64,000 nucleotides of DNA, taken from positions 62,001 to 126,000 of the forward strand of contig ONTZ01000004.1 of assembly GCA_900320905.1 (NCBI GenBank). The letters are read 5' to 3'. Below are positions 42,620-51,691 of the stretch, piece after piece. Made by a program: the position numbers and the translations under genes. The first letter of the stretch is position 1. Every line of letters starts with the position of its first letter. The DNA is from an uncultured Prevotella sp. (GTDB lineage: Bacteria; Bacteroidota; Bacteroidia; Bacteroidales; Bacteroidaceae). The notes beneath the pieces were generated by a model. It did no database searches, was not told the DNA's origin, and saw only the letters and a program-made list of their open reading frames with translations.

Positions 42620-45600
42620 TTAGAATTTAATATTTGCACCTACCAGATAAGTACGAGATGGCGGGTAAAGACCCAGGTCAACGCCTGATGCCCAGCCATT
42701 ACCACCAGCTGAGTTACCTACCTCAGGATCGAGACCGGTGTAACCGGTGAAGGTGATCAGGTTCTGAGCCTGAACATAGAGACGGAGCTGCTGGAACGGA
42801 CAACCCTTCCAGATGTTCTTGAAGTCGTAACCGAGAGTAATAGTCTTGATCTTGAAGTAGTCAGCATCCTCCATGTAACGGGTAGATACATAGTTGGTGT
42901 TCGGAGAACCAGTAGAGGAAATCTTCGGCTGGTCATTAGAAGTGCCCTCACCATACCAACGGTTGAAGATTGTGGTATCGTAGTTCTGATAAGGAGCATC
43001 ACTGAATGAACGGTAAGAACGCATGATCTGCATACCGAATGCACCGGCACCGTTGACAGCGAAGTCAAAGCCCTTATATGCCAAGCCGAGGTTAACACCC
43101 AGCATCACATCGGGGTTAGGATTACCAATCTCATGACGGTCGCAAGTTTCACCTTCTGCATAGGTAATCACACCATCACCATTCCAGTCATCCCAGATAC
43201 AGTCACCAGGCTGTGCACCATCCCAAGTCGGTTTCTCAAGTCCCGGATGTGCAGCAAGAGACTGAGCGTTATATTGATCAATCTGGGCCTGATTCTGGAA
43301 GATACCGCTGTAAGACATACCATAGAAGTAACCGATGGGCTTGCCTTCCTCAGCACGGTAGATGTACTCAGTACCCTGTGAGAGCACACCACTCGGACCA
43401 TTGATATAGTGGTTCTGGTTGGCAATACGCGTTACCTCATTCTTATTAGTAGTAAAGTTCACGCCTACATTGTAGCTGAAGTCCTTACCGATTCTGTCGT
43501 TCCAGGTAAGAGCGAGCTCAATACCAGTATTCTTCACGTCACCACCATTGACGGCAGCGGGATTGGTACCGTCCCAAGAAACCTGCTGACCACCGATCAG
43601 CCAGTCCTTCGTGGTCTTCTTATACCAGTCGAAGTTCACGCCTAAGCGGCTGTTGAGGAAACGGGCGTCAAAACCGAAGTCGAGCTGCTCAGAAGTCTCC
43701 CAAGTCAGGTCAGGATTCGGTACGATGTTTGCATAAGCACCGGTATGTGGCGTACCAGCAACAGATGTTGCCATGTCAGAACCGAACTTGTAACCACTGT
43801 CGCCTGCCTCACCTGACAGAGCGATCGTAGCCAGATACTGGTACTTAGCAATATCCTTATTACCGTTCTGACCCCAGCTTGCACGGATCTTGAAGAAGTC
43901 CAGCCAACTCTTTGTGCTATCCATGAAGCTCTCATTAGAAACTACCCAACCGGCAGATACAGAGGGGAATGTACCCCAGCGCTTACCGTCGGTGAAGATA
44001 CTTGAACCATCAGTACGCAAGGTAAAGGTAGCCATGTATTTCTCATTCCAGTCCCAAGTCAGACGACCGAACCAAGAAGCGAGATACTCTTCATCATTGG
44101 GCTTACCTGTCAGAGTAGCATCGGTTGCATTGACAAGTTTAACATTTGACAGCCATGCAGAAGGCCACCCCTTCAAGGTTGCGAGCTGATCTCCAAAGTT
44201 CACCTTGTTTGATCCACCAATATTGAAGCTCCAAGCGGTGCTCTGGAAAGACTGACCAACCATTGCGCTGATCTTGTGACCTGCAATCAGAGGAAGATCG
44301 TATGTAAGGGTATTCTCTACAGACCAATTGGTATTCAACCAAGCGCTCTGGTTAACACTGTAGACAGGTGATGTAGCATTACCATAACCAGAAGAACGTG
44401 GCTCACCATAGTTGCGGTAACCACCTGAACCCCAGTTATAGTTGAACTGTGAACGGAGTCTCAGACCCTTGATAGGCTGGATGGTCAGGAAAGCAGTAGC
44501 ATTGGCATTGAAGTTGCGGCTCTCTGCCATAGAATTGAAACCACCCTTATCGAGGTTCTCGTACGGGTTGCTGAACAGAGAAGCGTTCCAGCCATTACCG
44601 TAAGCGATGTCACCATTAAACTCCTGATAATAATAGATGTCGCCATTGTCAGCATACTGCGGCACGAGCGGACAAGTCTGGAGCAGGCTGTGGATATAGC
44701 TCCAGTACATGCCGTCCTCAGCCAGGTCGTGACTTCTGTTGTAGCCGATAGAGATATTCTCACCGATGGTGATGGCATCGAAATCCTTGGCCTTCAGGAG
44801 CACGTGGTCGCTGTTGATACGGATGGTGTGACGCTTGTAGTAAGAAGCTCTGTCAGCACCCATGATACCGTCGTTACCAGTATAGGTGTAAGACATAGCG
44901 AACTTAGACATGTCGTTACCACCGGTCAAGGTCACAGAATGGTTCTGCTGGAGAGCGTTCTTGTTCTCGAAAGCCTTCCACCAGTCAGTGCCTTCCCAAC
45001 CACTATTCACCTTAGCGAGAATGTCAGCAGGAACATAGCCGGCCCAATCCATCTTCTGACCAGAAGTGTTGAAGGTATACTCATCAATGATGGTCATATA
45101 CTGCTGAGCATTGAGAAGTTGCGGACGCTTGTAGGCGTTAGACCAACCGAAAGCGCCGTTGTAGCTGAGCTCTATCTTACCAGCCTTACCCTGTCTGGTG
45201 GTCACGAGGATCACACCGTTGGCAGCACGGGCACCGTAGATGGCAGCCGAAGCAGCATCCTTCAAAATGTCGATGCTCTCGATATCAGCAGGGTTGATGT
45301 CGTCAAGGCTACCACCTGCTACACCGTCAATGACGTAAAGAGGTGCTGAGTTACCTGTGGTACCGATACCACGGATGTAGACCTTGTAGCCCTTACCTGG
45401 CTGAGTAGAAGACTGGGTGATCTGCACACCAGGCGTGCTTGACTGCATAGCCTCAAGTGCATTGGTAGTGTTCAGTTTGGCGATGTCCTCACCTTTCACC
45501 TGAACAGTAGCACCTGTCACCAACTTTTTCTTCTGGACACCGTAACCGATAACAACAACCTCATCCAGTGAGTTGTTGTCTTCTTCGATAGTTACATTAA

Positions 45601-45913
45601 AAATAGACTGATTGCCTACAGCAATCTCCTTAGTAGTGTAGCCGATGTAACTGATGACCAGTGTAGCACCGGGCTTCACGTTGAGTGTAAAGTTTCCGTC
45701 GAAATCGGTCACCACACCATTCGAGGTTCCCTTTTCAACGACACTTGCACCAATTACGGGACCCTGAGAGTCAGAGATAGTACCCGTAATCTTCTTCGTT
45801 GCCTGCTGGACGTTTTGCACGTCGCCAGCGGCATAGGCATTTGATGAATAGCCGAGACCCAAGAGAGCCATGGCACTCATCAGCAGCGCTGTCTTTCTAA
45901 ATTTTCGATTCAT
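42620..45913 (-). CDS. susC: SusC-family TonB-dependent transporter (second locus)
   Basis: 1097 residues from ATG 45913 (MNRKFRKTALLMSAMALLGLG, signal peptide). A 25-residue upstream extension from ATG 45988 is open and its start overlaps a small leader ORF, so it may be used. Regulatory-like domain ISDSQGPVIGASVVEKGTSN, TonB-box-like VVVIGYGVQKKKLVTG, plug motifs YIRGIGTTGNSAPLYVIDG and AASAAIYGARAANGVILVTT, barrel ending RTYLVGANIKF. It imports oligosaccharides with the SusD at 40628. Divergent from the third SusC gene at 46497. No hybrid regulator lies next to it. Confidence 0.94.
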   Translation of the reverse strand: MNRKFRKTALLMSAMALLGLGYSSNAYAAGDVQNVQQATKKITGTISDSQGPVIGASVVEKGTSNGVVTDFDGNFTLNVKPGATLVISYIGYTTKEIAVGNQSIFNVTIEEDNNSLDEVVVIGYGVQKKKLVTGATVQVKGEDIAKLNTTNALEAMQSSTPGVQITQSSTQPGKGYKVYIRGIGTTGNSAPLYVIDGVAGGSLDDINPADIESIDILKDAASAAIYGARAANGVILVTTRQGKAGKIELSYNGAFGWSNAYKRPQLLNAQQYMTIIDEYTFNTSGQKMDWAGYVPADILAKVNSGWEGTDWWKAFENKNALQQNHSVTLTGGNDMSKFAMSYTYTGNDGIMGADRASYYKRHTIRINSDHVLLKAKDFDAITIGENISIGYNRSHDLAEDGMYWSYIHSLLQTCPLVPQYADNGDIYYYQEFNGDIAYGNGWNASLFSNPYENLDKGGFNSMAESRNFNANATAFLTIQPIKGLRLRSQFNYNWGSGGYRNYGEPRSSGYGNATSPVYSVNQSAWLNTNWSVENTLTYDLPLIAGHKISAMVGQSFQSTAWSFNIGGSNKVNFGDQLATLKGWPSAWLSNVKLVNATDATLTGKPNDEEYLASWFGRLTWDWNEKYMATFTLRTDGSSIFTDGKRWGTFPSVSAGWVVSNESFMDSTKSWLDFFKIRASWGQNGNKDIAKYQYLATIALSGEAGDSGYKFGSDMATSVAGTPHTGAYANIVPNPDLTWETSEQLDFGFDARFLNSRLGVNFDWYKKTTKDWLIGGQQVSWDGTNPAAVNGGDVKNTGIELALTWNDRIGKDFSYNVGVNFTTNKNEVTRIANQNHYINGPSGVLSQGTEYIYRAEEGKPIGYFYGMSYSGIFQNQAQIDQYNAQSLAAHPGLEKPTWDGAQPGDCIWDDWNGDGVITYAEGETCDRHEIGNPNPDVMLGVNLGLAYKGFDFAVNGAGAFGMQIMRSYRSFSDAPYQNYDTTIFNRWYGEGTSNDQPKISSTGSPNTNYVSTRYMEDADYFKIKTITLGYDFKNIWKGCPFQQLRLYVQAQNLITFTGYTGLDPEVGNSAGGNGWASGVDLGLYPPSRTYLVGANIKF

Positions 45914-45984
45914 ACTTGAGTTAACTATAATTAATTGGTTTGTAATGAATACAACTAGGTATTTGAATGGAAGCAATAACTTCC

Positions 45985-46049
45985 TCATAGCCTGTAAGCC
46001 TGCTTAGCGGGCATACGGCCAGACATTAGGACGAGTTGTTTTGGTTCAT
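45985..46049 (-). other. Two overlapping leader mini-ORFs before susC
   Basis: Mini-ORF 1 (46049-46026) encodes MNQNNSS; its TAA overlaps the ATG of mini-ORF 2 (TAATG). Mini-ORF 2 (46026-45985) encodes MSGRMPAKQAYRL; its TGA overlaps by ATGA the ATG at 45988, in frame with susC. Such overlaps are typical of translational coupling. Mini-ORF 1 starts in the context AAACGTATG seen at two other susC starts. Confidence 0.45.
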
Positions 46050-46124
46050 ACGTTTTGATTCCTTTTTGAGTTTATATGTTAAATAGTTGATAAGTAATTT
46101 CCCAATCGGGTGTATAATCGGGTG

Positions 46125-46156
46125 CAAAGGTAAACCTATTTTTTTAAAAAAACAAA
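46125..46156 (-). promoter_or_regulatory. Promoter of the second SusCD operon
   Basis: Minus strand TTTG (46156-46153), a 20-bp gap, TACCTTTG (46132-46125). It implies a 5' leader of about 200 bases, which holds a CACCCGATT direct repeat and two mini-ORFs. Confidence 0.75.
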
Positions 46157-46496
46157 TTTTTTATAATAAAAGTTTTGTTTCTTCGCAAAATATTGCCTTG
46201 TCCTTTCAATTGTCGGCTGCAAAGGTAGAACAATATGGTTTAAAGCGCTTTGCGGATTGAAACAAACTTTTTGCCAATTGTATCAAATTCTTTAATTGTT
46301 ACATCATACGGGGACATTTTCTTAGGGCCGGTTACAAATAATAAAGTGTTTGTTGCGTTAAGAAAAATCACAAATTGTGAAAAAACGAACCTTTGCAAGC
46401 GATAACCATTAAAGGTGAGAGCACCCATAAACTAGGCTAAGTGTGAGAGCATGTAAACCTAAATATCACAATTTTCTAACTAATTAATTTAAACGT
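46157..46496. other. Divergent regulatory region between two SusC operons
   Basis: About 340 bases without a gene. It holds a second minus-strand TACCTTTG box at 46227-46220 and a plus-strand near-match AACCTTTG at 46388-46395, about 100 bases before the third susC start. The region is AT-rich. The lack of a TTTG -33 box for the plus promoter fits control by an activator. Confidence 0.5.
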
Positions 46497-49400
46497 ATGT
46501 GGAATTTTAAATCACTACAAAAGCCGTTAGTGGCACTGTTCCTGCTCTGTTTGTTCCCTATGGGAGCACTGGCTCAGAGCATCATAAGGGGAACAGTGAA
46601 TGATGAAGCAGGTGAACCCATTATTGGTGCCAGCGTGCAAGTGCAGGGTACCAAAACTGGCGCCATCACCGACTTCCAGGGTAAGTTTAGCGTAGAGGCA
46701 GCCTCCAACGCTACTCTTAACATTACTTATGTGGGTTACGAGTCCCAACAGGTAAAAGTCAACGGACAGAGCAACATCAGCGTCGTGCTGAAGGAAGATG
46801 TCACTGCTCTGAACGATGTAGTTGTTATCGGTTACGGTGTCCAAAAGAAAAGCGACCTGACCGGTGCCGTCGCCTCTGTAAAGGCTGACGCTCTTGAGGC
46901 CTTGTCAACCACTGATGCTGGTGCTGCTCTGCAGGGTAAGGTTTCAGGTCTGAATGTCTTGACCAACGGTGCTCCTGGCGAAGGCGCAGATATCCGTATC
47001 CGCGGTTATTCTTCAAACGGCGGTGATATTTCTCCGCTTTACATCGTCGATGGTCTCCAGGTCGAAAACATCCAGTATTTGGATCCCCAAATGATCGAGT
47101 CCATTGAAATTCTAAAAGACGCTGCCTCTGCCGCCATCTACGGTGCCCGCGCTGGTAACGGTGTTGTGCTCATTACAACCAAGACAGGAGGCGAGAGTAA
47201 AACTAGTATCTCCTACACGGGTCGTGCTACCTTACAGAACTATACCAGACGTCCTCTGTTGAATCGTTCAGACTTCCTGAAATATATGGCTGCAGAGTAT
47301 GGCCAGGAGGATGTTAATAAGCGACTCAAGGACTTTGACTACAGTCATCCATATTATGCCGGAGGCGTCATTGACCAGGATTGGATTGATGCCTACATTG
47401 AGCCCACATGGAGTTCTCAGCACACCCTGAGCCTGTCTGGTGGTAACCAGAAGGGGCATTTCCTCACATCACTCAACTTCGTACATAATAATGGTGTAGT
47501 AAGGGGTAACAAGGATGTTTATGAGCGCCTCACGGCCCAGATCAATGCCGATTACAACATCACCAAATGGTTGCAGGTCGGTTCAAATAATTCTATCGAG
47601 AAGTGGAAGACAAAGAGTGTTTCGCAGCGTGGATACGGTTCTTCGTTTGAGCAGATGATTCAGATGGATCCGCTGACACCCGTCTATTGGACAAAACCAG
47701 AAGAGATGTCTCTCTCTGTTAAAACTGTTTATGATGCTTTACAGAATGGTACGGCTGATCAGAACTACCGCCTCTTCCGTGATGGTAATGGCTGGTTCGC
47801 CAACACCAAGTATTCTGATATGGAAGGTAGCCCGCTGGCTAAGCGTGATGCCACCGATGGCGGCAGTGACGGCTTCAATGTTAGGGGAACTCTTTTTGCC
47901 AATCTGACACCTATCAAGGGCCTGACAATCACTTCACGTCTCGGCTATCGCCTGAACTACAGCACTTCCCACAGTTACAGTGCTCCTTTCTGGATTGGTG
48001 ACCGTGGTAACCAGACCACCTATTCTATATCTTCCAACCACAATACGGGCTGGTACTACCAGTGGGAGAACTTCGCCAACTACAACTTCACCCTTGCACA
48101 GAAGCATAATTTCGGTGTGATGGCTGGTATGTCATATCGCGAGACCAACCGAGACAATGCAAGCATCAGTTCTCAAGGCTCTGACATCCTCCAGTCTTAC
48201 GAGGAAAACTTCAGATATATCGACTATCTGCGGTCCGACGCTCCTAAAACTGTCGGTAATGCTCCCAGCAAGAGCGCTGAGTTGGCTTACTTCGGACGTC
48301 TGACCTATAACTACGACAACCGCTACTTCTTCCAGTTCAACATGCGTGCTGATGCTTTCGACTCATCGAAACTTTCCAAGGACAACCGTTGGGGTTACTT
48401 CCCCTCTTTCTCTGCAGGCTGGACTATCAGCAATGAGAAGTTCTTTAAGGAGAATATCTCGACAGCCGCTGTTTCCTTCCTGAAGTTCCGTGCTTCTTGG
48501 GGTCGTAATGGTAACATCTCCGTGCTGAGAAACTATCCTTACTCTGCAGCCATAGCAAAGGGTAGCAGTTGGTATCAGTATGGTGTTGACCAGATCGGTT
48601 CGGCATATGGTTCTGCACCTGACAAGATGGCCAACCCCGATCTGACCTGGGAAACCTCTGAGCAGTTGGACCTGGGTATTGATGCTCGTTTCCTCAACAA
48701 CCGACTCTCTTTGGGTATTGACTATTATAACAAGCATACCAAAGACCTGCTCTTCAGTGTGAATATTCCTACAGAATGGGGTTTTGATTCTATGACAGGC
48801 AACGGCGGTGACGTGCTGAACAGAGGTCTGGAGTTCGAAATTGGTTGGAGAGACCGCATCAATGATTTCTCATACTCAATCAACGCCAACTTCGCCACTT
48901 TGAAAAATGAGGTTATCTCTTTGGCAAATGGTGCCTCTGCCATCTATCAGGCGGATGCCAGTTCTACGAACTATAAGATTCGCACAGCCTTCCAGGAAGG
49001 TCACTCCATTTGGTACCTGTATGGTTATCTGTATGAAGGTATGGATGCAGACGGTAATCCTAAATTCAGGGATTTGGATGGCAACACCGAAATCAATGAT
49101 GATGATATGACGGATATCGGACAGACAATTCCGTCTTTCAACTACGGTATCAGTATTACCGCTGCTTGGAAGGGATTTGACTTCCTGATCAATGGTTACG
49201 GTCAGGGCGGCAACAAGATTCTGCCGGTCATTCACCGTACTGGTTACAAGAACACCCTGCAGTACTATCTTGACGAGGGCGGTAAGTCCATTCCAGAGCC
49301 AGGTAAGATCGTCAGCCCCGATATTCCTTTCTGGTCTTCAACGGGTAATGTGTTCAGTGGAAACTACTTCCGCATCAAACAGTTGCAGTTAGGCTATACC

Positions 49401-49601
49401 ATTCCTTCGAAGATTACAAAGAAAGCCGCCATTAGCAACCTCCGTCTGTATGTGTCACTCGACGACTTCTTCACCATCACCAGTTATCCCGGTCTGGATC
49501 CGGAGACTGCTTCTACCAACAACACTACCGGTGCCGGCCTCGACTGGGGGTCCTATCCTACCATGAAGAAACTGGTTCTGGGTATAAACTTGTCATTCTA
49601 A
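46497..49601 (+). CDS. susC: SusC-family TonB-dependent transporter (GH43 locus)
   Basis: 1034 residues: signal peptide (MWNFKSLQKPLVALFLLCLF), regulatory-like domain (AGEPIIGASVQVQGTKTGAI), TonB-box-like VVVIGYGVQKKSDLTG, plug motifs LQGKVSGLNVLTNGAPGEGA, RIRGYSSNGGDISPLYIVDG and AASAAIYGARAGNGVVLITT, and a barrel ending KKLVLGINLSF with terminal F. First gene of the plus-strand operon with SusD; two GH43 enzymes follow. Start context AAACGTATG is shared with other susC genes here. Confidence 0.95.
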   Translation: MWNFKSLQKPLVALFLLCLFPMGALAQSIIRGTVNDEAGEPIIGASVQVQGTKTGAITDFQGKFSVEAASNATLNITYVGYESQQVKVNGQSNISVVLKEDVTALNDVVVIGYGVQKKSDLTGAVASVKADALEALSTTDAGAALQGKVSGLNVLTNGAPGEGADIRIRGYSSNGGDISPLYIVDGLQVENIQYLDPQMIESIEILKDAASAAIYGARAGNGVVLITTKTGGESKTSISYTGRATLQNYTRRPLLNRSDFLKYMAAEYGQEDVNKRLKDFDYSHPYYAGGVIDQDWIDAYIEPTWSSQHTLSLSGGNQKGHFLTSLNFVHNNGVVRGNKDVYERLTAQINADYNITKWLQVGSNNSIEKWKTKSVSQRGYGSSFEQMIQMDPLTPVYWTKPEEMSLSVKTVYDALQNGTADQNYRLFRDGNGWFANTKYSDMEGSPLAKRDATDGGSDGFNVRGTLFANLTPIKGLTITSRLGYRLNYSTSHSYSAPFWIGDRGNQTTYSISSNHNTGWYYQWENFANYNFTLAQKHNFGVMAGMSYRETNRDNASISSQGSDILQSYEENFRYIDYLRSDAPKTVGNAPSKSAELAYFGRLTYNYDNRYFFQFNMRADAFDSSKLSKDNRWGYFPSFSAGWTISNEKFFKENISTAAVSFLKFRASWGRNGNISVLRNYPYSAAIAKGSSWYQYGVDQIGSAYGSAPDKMANPDLTWETSEQLDLGIDARFLNNRLSLGIDYYNKHTKDLLFSVNIPTEWGFDSMTGNGGDVLNRGLEFEIGWRDRINDFSYSINANFATLKNEVISLANGASAIYQADASSTNYKIRTAFQEGHSIWYLYGYLYEGMDADGNPKFRDLDGNTEINDDDMTDIGQTIPSFNYGISITAAWKGFDFLINGYGQGGNKILPVIHRTGYKNTLQYYLDEGGKSIPEPGKIVSPDIPFWSSTGNVFSGNYFRIKQLQLGYTIPSKITKKAAISNLRLYVSLDDFFTITSYPGLDPETASTNNTTGAGLDWGSYPTMKKLVLGINLSF

Positions 49602-49606
49602 ATTAA

Positions 49607-51412
49607 ATGAAAATCAATATGAAAAAGATATTATTTCCCGCATTGTTCGCGCTCGCATTAGGCTTCGCCTCTTGCGCAGACAATCTTGATATTGACCAGA
49701 AGGGTGTTGTCACCACTGAGTCCTACTACGCATCTGATGCTGATGCAGAATCAGCCCTTGCTAACATGTACGCCAGTTTCGTTCAGAATGTAGCGGGATC
49801 AGAAGGAATTGACAACCCAGAACAAGTCATCTTAAACTACTCGGCTGACGACATTTTGGCTGCCGGTGGTAACAAGGAAGACCACATCGGCTTCCGTGTG
49901 TTCGACGAGTTCAGATATGGCGAATCCAACGGAACTTTGAAAGCATGCTATAACCGCTATAATTATGTCATCTATAGTGCAAACCTGATCATTTCCAACT
50001 TCACCAATGAGAATGGTACCAGCACTGAGCCTAAATATACCAGTACATTTACTAATCAGTGTGTGGCTGAGGCTCGTGTGATGCGTGCATATGTTCACAT
50101 GATGTTGGCCATCCTGTGGAACCGTCCTGCTATTACCGATCATGTGTTGGCCTCAGGTGAACTGCCTACACAGGCTGAGAGTCAGGAGCAAGTACTGAAG
50201 TGGGTGATTGCTGAATGCGAGAAGGCCATATCTTCTGGTTCGCTGCCAAAGCGTAACGGTGTTGATGATAAGGATGCTACTGGTCGTATGACCGTTGGCT
50301 TTGCTCAGTTTGTTGCCGGTAAGGCTGCCATGTTTGCCAACGACCCTGGCACTGCCCGCAAGTATTTAGGTGATCTCATCAATTCCGGTGACTATAAACT
50401 TGTTGACTCCGACGAGTTCTGGACCAACTTCCATGTGGCTGGTGACGGTAACTGTGAGAAGATTTTCGAGCCGAACTTCATCTATGACAATACAGCCAGT
50501 TTCTGGGACAATGTATGGCGTAGCCGTTGGATGGTAGCCGATGTATTCTGCTGGCGTACGGATGCTCTGGCCTCCATGCCTAAGCCATGCCCTGCTGCCG
50601 GTTGGAATGGTGGTGCCATCCAAGAGGACTTCGCCAAGAAGTTCTTGGAGCACGATGGTAACTCTCCTCGCCGCCGCGCCTGCTTCCTGACAGAAGAAGA
50701 GTTCCTGTATGAGATGGAGTGGAATTCTGAACTCAACGATGCCTCCCTCGCAGAGAAGGAAACAGATGAGAACCGTGGTATTAAGGCTAATACTGGTATT
50801 TACAGCCACGGCCCGTATTTTGAGTGGAAACACATGTCGTATGCCACTATTCCTAAGATTTTGAGCGGTGGTAAAGATTATCCTAAAGACAATGTTCCCG
50901 AAATTATGGGTGGTGCCTCTAACCAGAAGAATTTCAATGTGGCTCGTTATGCTGAGGCTCTCTTGCTCTATGCTGAGGCTTGTATCGGTGCTGACGAAAC
51001 AAATGGTTTGAAGGCCCTCAATGAAGTTCAGGCTCGTTCTGGTTCTGGCAAGATCAGCACGTCGCTCACATTCGAGGATGTCATGGAAGAGAAGCAGTAT
51101 GAGATGTGGTTTGAAAACTGCCGCTTCCCAGACCTCGTTCGCTGGAGCAATCAGGGTAAGGTAAACCTTGATGAGATCTTCAACAAGAGATATGGTGGTA
51201 TCCACAAGCATGTACCCACCGTGTTCGATGAGTTCTTTACAAAGGGTGCTGCCAAGCACAAGTTGTACACCGAATATTCTGCGGCTGAGCACAACGACTT
51301 CTCCGATAAGTACAAGTATCTGCCATTCCCGGTTGATATCCGTCTGGTCAACCATCTCAAGAATGTTCTTGGCTGGGAGAGCCTGAATGGCGCAGAAACC
51401 GCAGCAGAATAA
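49607..51412 (+). CDS. susD: SusD-family lipoprotein (GH43 locus)
   Basis: 601 residues; an alternative start five codons in (49619, MKKILFPALF) is equally possible. Lipidated C23 in GFASCADNLD. Landmarks: VVTTESYYASDADAESALAN, CVAEARVMRAYVHMMLAILW, VARYAEALLLYAEACIGADE, LNEVQARSGS, and EKQYEMWFENCRFPDLVRWS, ending YKYLPFPVDIRLVN. Five bases after susC, so co-translated. A strong terminator at 51471 ends the pair, so the GH43 genes have a separate promoter. Confidence 0.94.
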   Translation: MKINMKKILFPALFALALGFASCADNLDIDQKGVVTTESYYASDADAESALANMYASFVQNVAGSEGIDNPEQVILNYSADDILAAGGNKEDHIGFRVFDEFRYGESNGTLKACYNRYNYVIYSANLIISNFTNENGTSTEPKYTSTFTNQCVAEARVMRAYVHMMLAILWNRPAITDHVLASGELPTQAESQEQVLKWVIAECEKAISSGSLPKRNGVDDKDATGRMTVGFAQFVAGKAAMFANDPGTARKYLGDLINSGDYKLVDSDEFWTNFHVAGDGNCEKIFEPNFIYDNTASFWDNVWRSRWMVADVFCWRTDALASMPKPCPAAGWNGGAIQEDFAKKFLEHDGNSPRRRACFLTEEEFLYEMEWNSELNDASLAEKETDENRGIKANTGIYSHGPYFEWKHMSYATIPKILSGGKDYPKDNVPEIMGGASNQKNFNVARYAEALLLYAEACIGADETNGLKALNEVQARSGSGKISTSLTFEDVMEEKQYEMWFENCRFPDLVRWSNQGKVNLDEIFNKRYGGIHKHVPTVFDEFFTKGAAKHKLYTEYSAAEHNDFSDKYKYLPFPVDIRLVNHLKNVLGWESLNGAETAAE

Positions 51413-51470
51413 GAAGAAACAATTTAATACATTAATAATACTTAGGTATACATTGTTTTGGTATTTTTTG

Positions 51471-51507
51471 AGAGTGCTGCGTCGCGATGACGCGGCACTC
51501 TATTTTT
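51471..51507 (+). terminator. Intrinsic terminator after the third SusCD
   Basis: 13-bp stem AGAGTGCTGCGTC / GACGCGGCACTCT with one G-U pair and a five-base loop, then ATTTTTATT. Confidence 0.9.
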
Positions 51508-51635
51508 ATTGCTATCTGACGCTACATTTCTGGAAAAAGTTACGTTTTTTTTCTCAAATGTAACAATTCCACACAAAGTGACGATTAATTGTTAAACCTA
51601 CTAAAAGAAATAGCATCTAATTCAAAAATAATTCG

Positions 51636-51643
51636 TATATTTG
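51636..51643 (+). promoter_or_regulatory. -7 box of the GH43 pair
   Basis: TATATTTG, matching TAnnTTTG, 48 bases before ATG 51692. It excludes the open non-ATG start at 51641. Confidence 0.6.
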
Positions 51644-51691
51644 CAACTGAAACTTAAAAAACGTTCAATTATTCAATTAATATCAACGCGA

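Noticed and set aside
51641-51691. Longer N-terminus for the first GH43 protein
   Set aside because: It starts at a non-ATG codon inside the promoter box and would mask the signal peptide.
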